Origin: CAYZHV01 sp964478055
GTDB lineage: Bacteria > Spirochaetota > Spirochaetia > DSM-27196 > Alkalispirochaetaceae
DNA length: 14,678 nt
Assembly (NCBI GenBank): GCA_964478055.1
Contig: CAYZHV010000078.1
Location: 1 to 14,678 of the forward strand
Direction of reading: 5' to 3'
Shown here: piece by piece, positions 1 to 8,263 of the stretch
How positions within the stretch are numbered: position 1 is the first letter of the stretch
Layout of the letters: every line of letters begins with the position of its first letter
Program-made: the position numbers and the translations under genes
Notes under the pieces: generated by a model
Database searches by the model: none
Seen by the model: the letters and a program-made list of their open reading frames with translations, nothing else
What the model was told of the DNA's origin: nothing

Positions 1-1203
1 AGGGTGTTCCACCGGCCCGGTGCCCCAGGGCTGGAGCGGAGGATCACCACTGGGCCTCTGCCTGAGATCTATCCTGAGGTCAGACTCAGGCGGAACCTAC
101 CTGACCGCATCGCCGACGGAATGACTTTTCTGCACCTCGCTGCCTACGATGAGGAAGAGGAGTACATTCCCCTCGCCTCCGCCGTTGATCGACACGGACG
201 AGTGCGTTGGTTCTATCGGGAGGATTACGGCCACCTTCTTTTACGGCTGGAGAACGGCAATTTCGTGGTCGAGCAGGATGAGGGGCTCCAGGAGATCACG
301 ATGCTCGGCTGGCCCCGGGGAGGGTTGGTCTCCCTTCCCGAAGGCGTCCACCACGACGCGGTAGAGCTCCCGGAGGGGAATCTCCTGGTCCTCACCGCCG
401 CGCCGGGCTCCGTTGACGACGGTGTGGCGGAGGTTGATCTGGCCGCCGGGGCCGTCGTGGAGAGCTGGGACTTTCGAGAGCTCCTGGATCCGGAACGGCC
501 CCGGCAGCCGATCAATCTGGACGATACGGACTGGCTCCATCTAAACGGGATCGACTACGACTCGGAGGAAGACGCCTTCGTCGTTTCCGGAAGAGATCAG
601 AGCGCACTGGTGGAAGTAAGCAGAGCCACCGGCGAGGTTCGCTGGATTCTGGGCAATCACGAGCATTGGGAGGAGCGGTTTGATGACCTCATCCTCGAGC
701 CGGAGGGCGAGGGGTTCGAGTGGCCCTGGGGCCAGCACGCCCCGGAGTACCATTCGGAGCTTCCGGGGCGAGTCCTCCTCTACGACAACGGCAATCACCG
801 CTCCTACGACAATCCGCTCCCGCCGGTGGAGAGCTACTCCCGAGCGGTGGAGTACGAGGTCGATCTCGAGGCGGGGACGGTGCGACAGCTCTGGCAGTAC
901 GGCAAGGAGCGAGGGAGCGAGCTCTTTACCCCTTTTATCGGAGATGCGGACTATCTCGAGAACGGCAACAGGTTGATCACCTTTGGCGGCATCTCCCGGG
1001 ATCGGGAGGGAAATCCGCGCTCCCTCTTCAACCTGGAAGAAAGGACGGTCAATGATATGAAAATCTCCGCGCATGTTATCGAGGTCACCGGTGAAGAGCC
1101 GGCGCAGGTGGTCACGGAACTCATTTTCGAGGACCAGGACAGCTCGACCTGGGCGGGATACCGAGTTTACCAGGCGGAGCGAATGTCCCTCTACCCGGAT
1201 TGA
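1..1203 (+). CDS. Arylsulfate sulfotransferase-like protein (ASST family), 5' end probably missing
   Basis: The frame is open to the window edge. A GTG at 4 could start it, but no ribosome site is visible and no signal peptide is present, so the real start is probably upstream. About 399 residues are seen. From residue 60 on the protein shows repeated beta-propeller-like strands (D-x-x-G-x-x-x-W, LxNGN, LPEGN). Known ASST enzymes move a sulfate group from one phenol to another through a sulfated histidine. As I recall, E. coli AssT uses His252, His356, Arg374 and His436. Counterparts here are His116/His117 (VHHD), His179 (HLNG), Arg197 (SGRDQ) and His245 (GQHAPEY); the His179-Arg197 distance of 18 equals His356-Arg374. 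The key residues are therefore intact. The gene is shorter than classical AssT (near 600 residues). It converges on the nitrilase gene with 9 nt between stops. Family assignment is fairly sure, substrate unknown. Confidence 0.8.
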   Translation, partial: RVFHRPGAPGLERRITTGPLPEIYPEVRLRRNLPDRIADGMTFLHLAAYDEEEEYIPLASAVDRHGRVRWFYREDYGHLLLRLENGNFVVEQDEGLQEITMLGWPRGGLVSLPEGVHHDAVELPEGNLLVLTAAPGSVDDGVAEVDLAAGAVVESWDFRELLDPERPRQPINLDDTDWLHLNGIDYDSEEDAFVVSGRDQSALVEVSRATGEVRWILGNHEHWEERFDDLILEPEGEGFEWPWGQHAPEYHSELPGRVLLYDNGNHRSYDNPLPPVESYSRAVEYEVDLEAGTVRQLWQYGKERGSELFTPFIGDADYLENGNRLITFGGISRDREGNPRSLFNLEERTVNDMKISAHVIEVTGEEPAQVVTELIFEDQDSSTWAGYRVYQAERMSLYPD

Positions 1204-1212
1204 CCGGAAGCC

Positions 1213-2181
<969 letters not shown>

Positions 2182-2233
2182 GGGCGCTATTGTGCACGCT
2201 CTCGTGCCGGCGCGCCAGTGGGCGTTGCAGAGT

Positions 2234-2258
2234 GTGGTACAATCCCTCCGGTAGGAGG
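2234..2258 (+). promoter_or_regulatory. Extended -10 promoter and strong ribosome site for the 658-aa gene
   Basis: GTGGTACAAT at 2234-2243 holds TACAAT (5 of 6 to the TATAAT consensus) with a TG one base before it, an extended -10 element. The -35 position is poor (CCAGTG), which fits an extended -10 promoter. AGGAGG follows at 2253-2258, 5 nt before the GTG at 2264, and fixes that start. The promoter is a pattern match only. Confidence 0.45.
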
Positions 2259-2263
2259 CTCAG

Positions 2264-4240
2264 GTGACCGAGGATCTATCGATACTGTTTTCGGCGATGC
2301 TCTATGAGAGCAGAGGAGAGGCTCTCGGGGGTGTGGACTTCAAGAGCTTGCCCAAAAGTGGCGTCGGCGGAGAGCTCCGCGCTTTTGCTCGACGGCTCAC
2401 GGGGGCCAGAGTAGACGGCAAAGAGGGGGAACAGAGTGCATTTCTTGCCCGGGGGGCAGAGCTCATTCTCCAGGAGCTTCGGGAGCTTCTTCGGGAGCAG
2501 CCGGAGCTGAGAGCGCAGCTACGGGAGCTCGTAGAGCGTGAGCGGCGCACTGGCCTGAGCTGGAACGAGGAAACCAGGAGCCGGATCTGGCGCCTCTTCT
2601 TCCCGGAAGGGGCGGAGCTCGAGAAGGACCCTTCCGGTGCGGTGGAGGAGCTGCGGCGGCGTCGATTGGTTCGACTAACAGAGCTCAACCCGGAGCCCCT
2701 TACCGAGCCCGCGGAGGAGCTGCTCTTTACGTCGAACGTTCTCCTCACGGTGCCTGAGAGTCGAGCTGTCGCAGGAGGCCTCGACCTTCCGGAAGAGCTC
2801 AAGGAGCGGATCGAGGCGGTAATGGAGGAGCCGCAGATCTACTTCTACGATCACCCGATTCATATGGGTGTGGAGCTCGAGGCCAACGAGGCGTACTACG
2901 GCTTACAAGGCCTGAACGAAGCGCTCAGTTTCGAGAAGAGCCGGGGTAGCCTGGCGCCAGATGCTCGGGCAACTGTGATCCTGAGCCTCTCGGTTACCCA
3001 CCAGGGTCTCCACGGAGTGGCCAGAGAGTATCTCGCCGCGGAGTTTGCAAAGGCAGCCCCTTTCGAGCACCTCGAAGTCTATCTTTTTACCGAGGTCGAG
3101 TGCCGACAGCTCCTAAAGCTGCTCGAGCCCTACCTCTCGGGTCCCGCGGCGGCGGAGGCGGTCTCAGCGGTCTTCGGCGTTGATGGGGAGTACGGGCGAC
3201 ACTACACATTTCTCAAGGCGATTGCCGCATTCTGGCACGTCTTTGTGGATTCCCGAGTCCGAGGCACCTTCAAAATCGATCTGGACCAGGTCTTTCCCCA
3301 GCGGGAGCTTCTCGAGGAGTCAGGAGAGTCAGCTCTGGAGCATTTTCGAACCTCCCTCTGGGGTGCCCGGGGCGTCGACGGCCAGGGAAAAGAGGTAGAG
3401 CTCGGCATGATCGCCGGCGCACTGGTCAACGAGAAGGATATCGGAAAAGGTCTCTTTACGCCGGATGTACCAATCCCTCAGGAGATCCCCGCCGGGGAGG
3501 CCGCGGTCTTCTACAACAAGCTTCCGATGGCCCTCAGTACCAGGGCGGAGATGATGAGCCGGTACGATGGGAGCAGCGAGCCCGGTCTCGACGGCGCTGC
3601 ACGCTGTCTCCACCGGGTCCACGTGACCGGTGGCACCAACGGTATTCTGGTGGACTCTCTGAGGCGGTATCGTCCCTTTACGCCGACCTTCGTGGGGCGG
3701 GCGGAGGACCAGGCGTACCTGCTCTCGGTGCTATACGATGGTCCTCCCTCTCTCCGGTACGTCCACAAGCCCGGGCTCATCATGCGTCACGACAAGGAAG
3801 CCTTTGCGGGAGCCTCAATCGCCGCAGCGGAGCACGGCCGCTTCGTCGGAGATTTGGCCCGCACGCTTCTCTTTACACAGTACGCCGAGGCGCTGCCCTG
3901 GGGTTTCGAGAGGATAAAGAGTGAAATCGATCCTTTTACCGGCTGCTTCGTCACTCGCCGACGGTATTCCGTTGTTTTTCTCCGACTCGTTCTCAAAGCT
4001 GCGACTCTGGTTGCGGCGGGAGAGGAAGAAGAGGCCCAGAGACTCCTCGAGATAGCCCGGAGAAAGCTCACCTCCCTCCTTCCCGGGGATAGCGACTCCT
4101 TCGACCTAGCCGCGGCCTACCGCCGGGAAAAGGAGGCGTGGAACCTCTATTATGACGCTCTCGATCGGCGTGAGGCAGAAGGAAGGGCCGCGATTTCGGA
4201 GGGTGTAACCATGCTGCTCGAGGCGGCGCGGCTGGTCTAG
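2264..4240 (+). CDS. Unnamed 658-aa protein with GT-A-like glycosyltransferase signatures
   Basis: I do not recognise this gene by name. The GTG start is set by AGGAGG 5 nt upstream. Residues about 30-175 are helical and rich in Glu, Leu and Arg (possible coiled coil near 66-95). A middle and C-terminal part (about 195-560) looks enzymatic: YDHPIHMG near 195-202, a conserved-looking SVTHQGLHG near 250, then D-x-D in KIDLDQVF (Asp339, Asp341), an acidic pair in GRAEDQ (Glu481, Asp482) and a late histidine in MRHDK (His509). In GT-A sugar transferases a DxD binds metal and nucleotide-sugar, a later ED pair aids the acceptor side and a late His can ligate metal, so this order is suggestive. The end (about 590-658) is helical again. 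No signal peptide or membrane span is seen, so it is probably cytosolic. The stop overlaps that of the opposing methyltransferase gene. Function is inference; sugar and acceptor are unknown. Confidence 0.6.
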   Translation: MTEDLSILFSAMLYESRGEALGGVDFKSLPKSGVGGELRAFARRLTGARVDGKEGEQSAFLARGAELILQELRELLREQPELRAQLRELVERERRTGLSWNEETRSRIWRLFFPEGAELEKDPSGAVEELRRRRLVRLTELNPEPLTEPAEELLFTSNVLLTVPESRAVAGGLDLPEELKERIEAVMEEPQIYFYDHPIHMGVELEANEAYYGLQGLNEALSFEKSRGSLAPDARATVILSLSVTHQGLHGVAREYLAAEFAKAAPFEHLEVYLFTEVECRQLLKLLEPYLSGPAAAEAVSAVFGVDGEYGRHYTFLKAIAAFWHVFVDSRVRGTFKIDLDQVFPQRELLEESGESALEHFRTSLWGARGVDGQGKEVELGMIAGALVNEKDIGKGLFTPDVPIPQEIPAGEAAVFYNKLPMALSTRAEMMSRYDGSSEPGLDGAARCLHRVHVTGGTNGILVDSLRRYRPFTPTFVGRAEDQAYLLSVLYDGPPSLRYVHKPGLIMRHDKEAFAGASIAAAEHGRFVGDLARTLLFTQYAEALPWGFERIKSEIDPFTGCFVTRRRYSVVFLRLVLKAATLVAAGEEEEAQRLLEIARRKLTSLLPGDSDSFDLAAAYRREKEAWNLYYDALDRREAEGRAAISEGVTMLLEAARLV

Positions 4241-4794
4241 AGCGCTCCGACGCCTCGTATCTCGTAGACGTGGATGTTGGTTCTGTGGATATCCCGGGCC
4301 CTGACACTCTTAACCGGCGTCCAGGGGCGGACGGAGAAGAGGGCGGAAATGAGGACGGCGTTGCGGGGAGGTTTTGTCTCGAATCTCCGTCGGAGAGTCT
4401 CCATGGCCAGGGGTGAGAGATAGGTGAGGTAGATCGTCCATTCCTCCGGCTCGAGCTCACGAAAGTCGGACTTCAGAAACGTGAGATTCCCGGGCCTTCT
4501 ATTCCCCCGGTACCAGAGCCTCGAGAAGAGATAGGGGAACGGCGCCATTTCCAAGCCGATCACCTGTCGATCCGGGTACTCTGCCGCGGCCTCGGCTGCG
4601 AGACCACCCCAGCCCGATCCGAGATCAACGATTCGTCCGTGGGCCGTGTATGCACCGATTTCCTGGATCATAGCCTCCCGCATTCCTCGGGAGCTCGGCA
4701 TTGGTGGTACACCGAGTCGAAAGACCGAGAAAAAGAGGGAAACCCCGGCGAGAAATACCAGAATCAGGATTCCGTAAAGTAGCCAGATCACCAA
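4237..4794 (-). CDS. Membrane-anchored class I SAM-dependent methyltransferase-like protein
   Basis: This 185-residue protein starts with one hydrophobic span (residues about 3-25) and is then a short Rossmann methyltransferase. Motif I is VDLGSGWG at 56-63, and Glu82 in VIGLEM is the expected acidic residue that holds the SAM ribose. The later part (SDF at about 109-111, then YLSPLAMETL and SALFSVRPWTP) resembles the small anchored lysine methyltransferases of the FAM173/ATPSCKMT kind and their bacterial relatives. That resemblance is from memory. Starts are TTG at 4794 or the next codon GTG at 4791; neither has a clear ribosome site. It lies 27 nt after fxsA and is the last gene of the minus-strand run. 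Its stop codon shares CTAG (4237-4240) with the stop of the opposing gene. The substrate is unknown. Confidence 0.7.
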   Translation of the reverse strand: MVIWLLYGILILVFLAGVSLFFSVFRLGVPPMPSSRGMREAMIQEIGAYTAHGRIVDLGSGWGGLAAEAAAEYPDRQVIGLEMAPFPYLFSRLWYRGNRRPGNLTFLKSDFRELEPEEWTIYLTYLSPLAMETLRRRFETKPPRNAVLISALFSVRPWTPVKSVRARDIHRTNIHVYEIRGVGAL

Positions 4795-4821
4795 AATCGT
4801 ATACGCGGGCTCGAGAAACGG

Positions 4822-5220
4822 TCAGCGAATAAAGCCCGTGAAGTGAACGTCCCCCCGATCCATCATGCGACGGAGTCGCTGCTGTACCCAGCGTCGGATC
4901 GGCGCTCGGGTCACGGGGATCAGAATCAGAAAACCCATAATATCGGTGAGGACCCCCGGTGTAATAAGCACCGCCCCGGCCACCAGGAGAAGGAGTCCGT
5001 CGATAAGCCGGTCCGCGGGAAACCGACCTACTTCCATTTCTCTCTGTATCTCCCACCAGACCCGAGCTCCCTGCTGCCGGGCGAGGCTAGCTCCAACTAT
5101 GCCGGTGCCGACAACGATGAGTACCGTTGGAAGAGCGCCAATGAGCTGGCCAATTTTGATAAGTATGTAGAGCTCCACCAACGGAACGATGGTAAAGAGC
5201 CCCAAGAGTCGTGCGAACAT
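4822..5220 (-). CDS. fxsA: FxsA-family inner-membrane protein
   Basis: This 132-residue protein is mostly hydrophobic, with spans at about 5-22, 27-45 and 73-100. It matches the FxsA family in order: an N-terminal PLVELYILIKIG segment, the GTGIVGASLARQQG turn, a short amphipathic part, and the LLLLVAGAVLITPGVLTD signature followed by basic residues. FxsA was named in E. coli for relieving F-plasmid exclusion of phage T7 when overproduced; its normal role is not known. E. coli FxsA is about 158 residues, so this one lacks part of the charged tail. The ATG at 5220 has TTGGAG 4 nt upstream. It sits 78 nt after the MBL-fold gene and 27 nt before the methyltransferase gene. Confidence 0.9.
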   Translation of the reverse strand: MFARLLGLFTIVPLVELYILIKIGQLIGALPTVLIVVGTGIVGASLARQQGARVWWEIQREMEVGRFPADRLIDGLLLLVAGAVLITPGVLTDIMGFLILIPVTRAPIRRWVQQRLRRMMDRGDVHFTGFIR

Positions 5221-5229
5221 GATACTCCA

Positions 5230-5239
5230 AGTGTACCAC
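5230..5239 (-). promoter_or_regulatory. Extended -10-like box upstream of fxsA
   Basis: GTGGTACACT reads on the minus strand, with TACACT preceded by TG plus one base. The -35 region (ATTCGT) is poor. The box ends 9 nt before the fxsA ATG, so a transcript from it would carry almost no leader and would miss the GGAG ribosome site. It may instead be chance, since fxsA could be read from the upstream genes. Confidence 0.25.
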
Positions 5240-5298
5240 CCAAGGCGGGCCGACGAATAGCCGAAGTCCGTGCCGGGGCGCGGGAGCAGGGGCCGATG

Positions 5299-6156
5299 TC
5301 AGCTCCCCTCGATGCGCAACCGCTCTCCAACGGTAAGGATTCTCGTGCGCTCCGGAAACCGCTGTTCCATGAGGATGCTCTCCCGCTCCCCGGCGCAGTG
5401 GAGTGGATAGAGCGCCTCCGGGTTGAGCTTCTTCAGGGCTTCGAAGGTCTTTTTCAGCCGCTCCTCGGAGGCGCCGATGGTGTGGAGACCGCCGAGAACC
5501 CCGAGAATCCGGGCCTCTCCGGTTAGTTGTTGCGCGTGCTCCAGGGTGTTAATGAGGCCCGCGTGGCAGCAGCCGCAAAGCAGGAAGAAACCGCGGTCCC
5601 GAATGGTGATAATGAGGGAGAGGTCATCCGGAATCGTGTCCGCTTCCACCTTTCCCTCCGGGTTCCTGCTGTAGAACCCCGCCACCGCTTCCTCCTCGTA
5701 CCTGTGGGTCCTCGGCACCTCGCCGGTAGTACTGAGTCCGGGCAGGATCTCCACGGGTTCCCGGGGAAGCTCCACCTTCCAGCCTGCCCGGGTGATATCT
5801 TCTTCGGTAACCGGGGAGCCGATTTCCCGGGACTGCTCCTTACCCTTCAGTTTTGGCTGAAAGGCCGCGGGGTGGGCGATGAGCCGTCGTGGCCCCCTCT
5901 TCAGGAGCGTCGGCATCCCCCCGGTGTGATCGTAGTGCCCGTGGCTCAGTATCACGGTGGAGGCTCGGTCGAGATCGATTCCGAGGGTATTGGCGTTGTG
6001 GAGCAGAACCTCGCCGCTCTGGCCGGTGTCATAGAGTACCGTTTCCTCCTCTCCCGGGGGCTCGATCAGGAGTGAGAGCCCGTGCTCTCCGTAGAGTCCG
6101 CGACCTCTCGCATAGTTGTGGACCAGGATGGTTACGGTCCAACCTTGTTGTTTCAT
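5299..6156 (-). CDS. Metallo-beta-lactamase-fold hydrolase, COG1237-like
   Basis: This 285-residue cytosolic protein has the metal motif HGHYDH (His72, His74, Asp76, His77), a later GCCHAG (His198), GGLH (His225) and PLHCAGE (His253). That set, with the extended GCCHAGLIN segment, is typical of the COG1237 branch. Members were annotated as dihydropterin ribofuranosylaminobenzene-phosphate synthase-like in archaea; that role should not be carried over to a bacterium. A hydrolase of a small ester, lactone or phosphate is the safe call. The ATG at 6156 has GAGGA 5 nt upstream. It starts only 7 nt after the flavin oxidoreductase stop, so the two are almost certainly co-transcribed and may act on related compounds. 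The substrate is unknown. Confidence 0.85.
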   Translation of the reverse strand: MKQQGWTVTILVHNYARGRGLYGEHGLSLLIEPPGEEETVLYDTGQSGEVLLHNANTLGIDLDRASTVILSHGHYDHTGGMPTLLKRGPRRLIAHPAAFQPKLKGKEQSREIGSPVTEEDITRAGWKVELPREPVEILPGLSTTGEVPRTHRYEEEAVAGFYSRNPEGKVEADTIPDDLSLIITIRDRGFFLLCGCCHAGLINTLEHAQQLTGEARILGVLGGLHTIGASEERLKKTFEALKKLNPEALYPLHCAGERESILMEQRFPERTRILTVGERLRIEGS

Positions 6157-6163
6157 AGGATCC

Positions 6164-7270
6164 TCACATGCCTGGCGGCTGGATGCCGAGGCGATTTCGC
6201 GTCGGGCAGAGCCGTGGATCAGTCTGGTGATAACAGCGGGGCTGACACTTCACGCACTGGACGATCTGCTCCGCTTTGCCTTCAGAGATCTTCCGAGCCC
6301 AACCGGGATCGGCCAGGATTCCCCGTCCCACCGCGATAAGATCGCCGTATCCTGACGCAAGGGCCGCCTCCGCATCCGCCGGATCTGCTATTCCGCCCAC
6401 GCCTATGACGGGTATTGCCACTGCCTCCTTGACCGGCTTTGCCAGTTGGAGCAACGAATCAAAGCGAGAAGCCTTCTCTAAAGGCTCCGGCCGAGAGCCG
6501 GCGTGGGAGACGTGGATAAGGTCGAGCCCCTCTTTTTCGAGCTGCTTGGCAGCCTGGACCCCCTCCTCGACGGTGAGACCTCCGTCCCCGCCCTCGGCTA
6601 CACCGAGACGACAGGAAACGAGGGCCCGTCCATCCACTACCGTGCGGACTCGGCGAATCACTTCTCGCAGGAAGCGTAATCGGTTCTCCAACGAGCCTCC
6701 CCAGGCGTCCTCTCTCCTGTTCGTCCTTGGAGAGAGGAACTGGGCACCCAGATATCCGTGAGCGCCGTGGACCTCGATGAGCGCGAAGCCCGCTTCCACC
6801 GCCCGCCGGGCCGCCTCGCCAAAGGAGGCGATAATTCGCTCGATCCCTTCCTCGTCGAGGATCTCCAGATCATCCCGTTCCGGTAGGCGGGAAGGCGCCA
6901 CCGGCGCGAGCCCGTAGGTCTGCTCTGGATCAGTCTTGGCTCCGGCGTGATGAAGCTGAATAGCCGGAAGGGTCGAAGCGTTCTTTAGGGCGTGGACCAA
7001 GTCGGCCATTCCGGCAACCTGTGTATCATCAAAGAGCCCGAGTACCGTGGCCGCCAGCCGTCCCTCCGGAAGCACCGCGGTTGCCTCCACGATCGCCAAG
7101 CCCGTGCCCGGGGCGGACTCGGCGTAGTGGCGCACATGCTCGTCCCTGACTCTCCCGCTCTTGTCCGCCCTCCAGATCACCATCGGGGGCATGACGATCC
7201 TGTTTTGCAGCGTCCGACCTCCCGGGAGATCCAGACTCGAGAGAAGTGTGGGAAACTCAGTTGTGCTCAT
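6164..7270 (-). CDS. Old Yellow Enzyme-family flavin oxidoreductase with a four-Cys C-terminal tail
   Basis: The 368-residue protein is an FMN-binding TIM barrel of the OYE family. Visible motifs are MPPM at 27-30, QLHHAGAK at 105-112, EVHGAHGYLGAQFLSP from 166 (His168 and His171, the substrate-binding pair), then RREDAWGGSLENR, and GVGGIAD plus AVGRGILADP for the FMN phosphate. OYE enzymes use NAD(P)H to reduce the double bond of unsaturated carbonyl compounds. Unusually for a single-domain member, the tail holds Cys339, Cys342, Cys346 and Cys355 (CX2CX3CX8C), close to the 4Fe-4S ligand pattern of the larger 2,4-dienoyl-CoA reductases. The C-terminal flavin/NAD domain of those enzymes is absent. 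The start at 7270 lies 27 nt after the EamA stop and has no clear ribosome site. The MBL gene follows at 7 nt. Confidence 0.9.
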   Translation of the reverse strand: MSTTEFPTLLSSLDLPGGRTLQNRIVMPPMVIWRADKSGRVRDEHVRHYAESAPGTGLAIVEATAVLPEGRLAATVLGLFDDTQVAGMADLVHALKNASTLPAIQLHHAGAKTDPEQTYGLAPVAPSRLPERDDLEILDEEGIERIIASFGEAARRAVEAGFALIEVHGAHGYLGAQFLSPRTNRREDAWGGSLENRLRFLREVIRRVRTVVDGRALVSCRLGVAEGGDGGLTVEEGVQAAKQLEKEGLDLIHVSHAGSRPEPLEKASRFDSLLQLAKPVKEAVAIPVIGVGGIADPADAEAALASGYGDLIAVGRGILADPGWARKISEGKAEQIVQCVKCQPRCYHQTDPRLCPTRNRLGIQPPGM

Positions 7271-7297
7271 AGGTCTACTCTATCTTCTGATGGAGCT

Positions 7298-8173
7298 CTA
7301 GGCAACGGCACTCCGCGTCTCCCCTCGGTACGCCCGAAGCTGGGCAAAGATAATCGAGAGCGAAATCAGGGCGCCGCCAACAAGGGTATTCCAAGTTACC
7401 GGTTCGCCGAGGACCGCCCAGCCGAGGAAGACGGCCATCACAACTTCAAAGTAGGTCAGATTCGATGCGACTGCAGCCGGAAGGCGGTGGAGGGCAACGA
7501 AAAAGAGGGTAAAACCACCCACACCGATAACCGAGCCATAGCCGAGGGCGGCGACAAGTCGAGTCGGCGTGGCGGAAAGGGTGGCCGGAAGCCAGAGGGC
7601 CGGCAGGAAGACGAGGGCGCCGAGAAGGTTCTGGAAGAAGGTGGACTCGAAACGGTCGTTTCCGGGCTTTGCCTGTTTGAGCAGAATCAGTGTCAGGGCG
7701 TGGAGGATCGCCGAGGCGAGCATCGCGGTCATCCCTAAAACGTCCCGATCCGCAAAGGTGAGCTCCGTCCCAAGGTAGAGAAGGGGAATTCCCGAAAAGG
7801 CGAGAAGGAGTAGAAGCTTCTGAAGGAGATCGATTCGCTCCTTTAGGAGGATCACCCCGAAGAAAGAGGCAAAGACCGGCCAGGTGTAGAGCATTACCAC
7901 GGCGTTGGCAATCGTGGTGTTAGCAAAGGCGACCAGATAGAGCAGCATGCGCAGGGCGTTTATTCCCGAAGCCACAAGGCGAATCCCGAGAGAGCTTCTG
8001 GATATGCGGTGGCGGCGCAGGAGGTAGTAGCCGCCGATCAGGATCGTCGGCACGGCCATACGGAAGAAGGCCATACTCGCCGGGGGGAGGGAGGCAAAGC
8101 GAATAAAGAGACCGCTGGTGGCCCAGACCGAGGCGGCAAGGAGCACGAGAAGGGATGGGTGTCTGTCGAACAA
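7298..8173 (-). CDS. EamA-domain (DMT superfamily) permease
   Basis: This 291-residue protein has about ten hydrophobic spans in two five-span halves, with the EamA hallmarks: LLAASVWATSGLFIRF at the N-terminus, an early FFRM segment at the end of span 2, and in the second half YFEVVMAVFLGWAVLGEPVTW before span 10. DMT permeases export or exchange small metabolites such as amino acids, nucleosides or sugars; the cargo cannot be told. The start is TTG at 8173, supported by CGGAGG 7 nt upstream. A putative promoter lies just upstream (8234-8263). The OYE gene follows at 27 nt, so the permease may carry a substrate or product of the downstream enzymes, which is inference. Confidence 0.88.
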   Translation of the reverse strand: MFDRHPSLLVLLAASVWATSGLFIRFASLPPASMAFFRMAVPTILIGGYYLLRRHRISRSSLGIRLVASGINALRMLLYLVAFANTTIANAVVMLYTWPVFASFFGVILLKERIDLLQKLLLLLAFSGIPLLYLGTELTFADRDVLGMTAMLASAILHALTLILLKQAKPGNDRFESTFFQNLLGALVFLPALWLPATLSATPTRLVAALGYGSVIGVGGFTLFFVALHRLPAAVASNLTYFEVVMAVFLGWAVLGEPVTWNTLVGGALISLSIIFAQLRAYRGETRSAVA

Positions 8174-8233
8174 GCGAAGGCCTCCGTCAGTGGGTTCTCA
8201 CCGAGCCCGGCATGGATGTTTCAGCTTTCTAGG

Positions 8234-8263
8234 ATGGTACCTTCAATCTTTGACTACTGTCCA
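8234..8263 (-). promoter_or_regulatory. Putative promoter for the EamA-OYE-MBL-fxsA-methyltransferase run
   Basis: On the minus strand TGGACA (8263-8258, 5 of 6 to TTGACA) is followed after 18 nt by TACCAT (8239-8234, 4 of 6). It starts directly after the dehydrogenase stop and leaves a leader of roughly 55 nt before the EamA TTG. No terminator is seen after the dehydrogenase gene, so read-through is also possible. Confidence 0.35.

Noticed and set aside
6992..7738. 248-codon plus-strand frame over the OYE/EamA junction
   Set aside because: It is antisense to two well-supported genes and its product is low in hydrophobic residues and rich in Gly, Arg and Glu, typical of a shadow frame.
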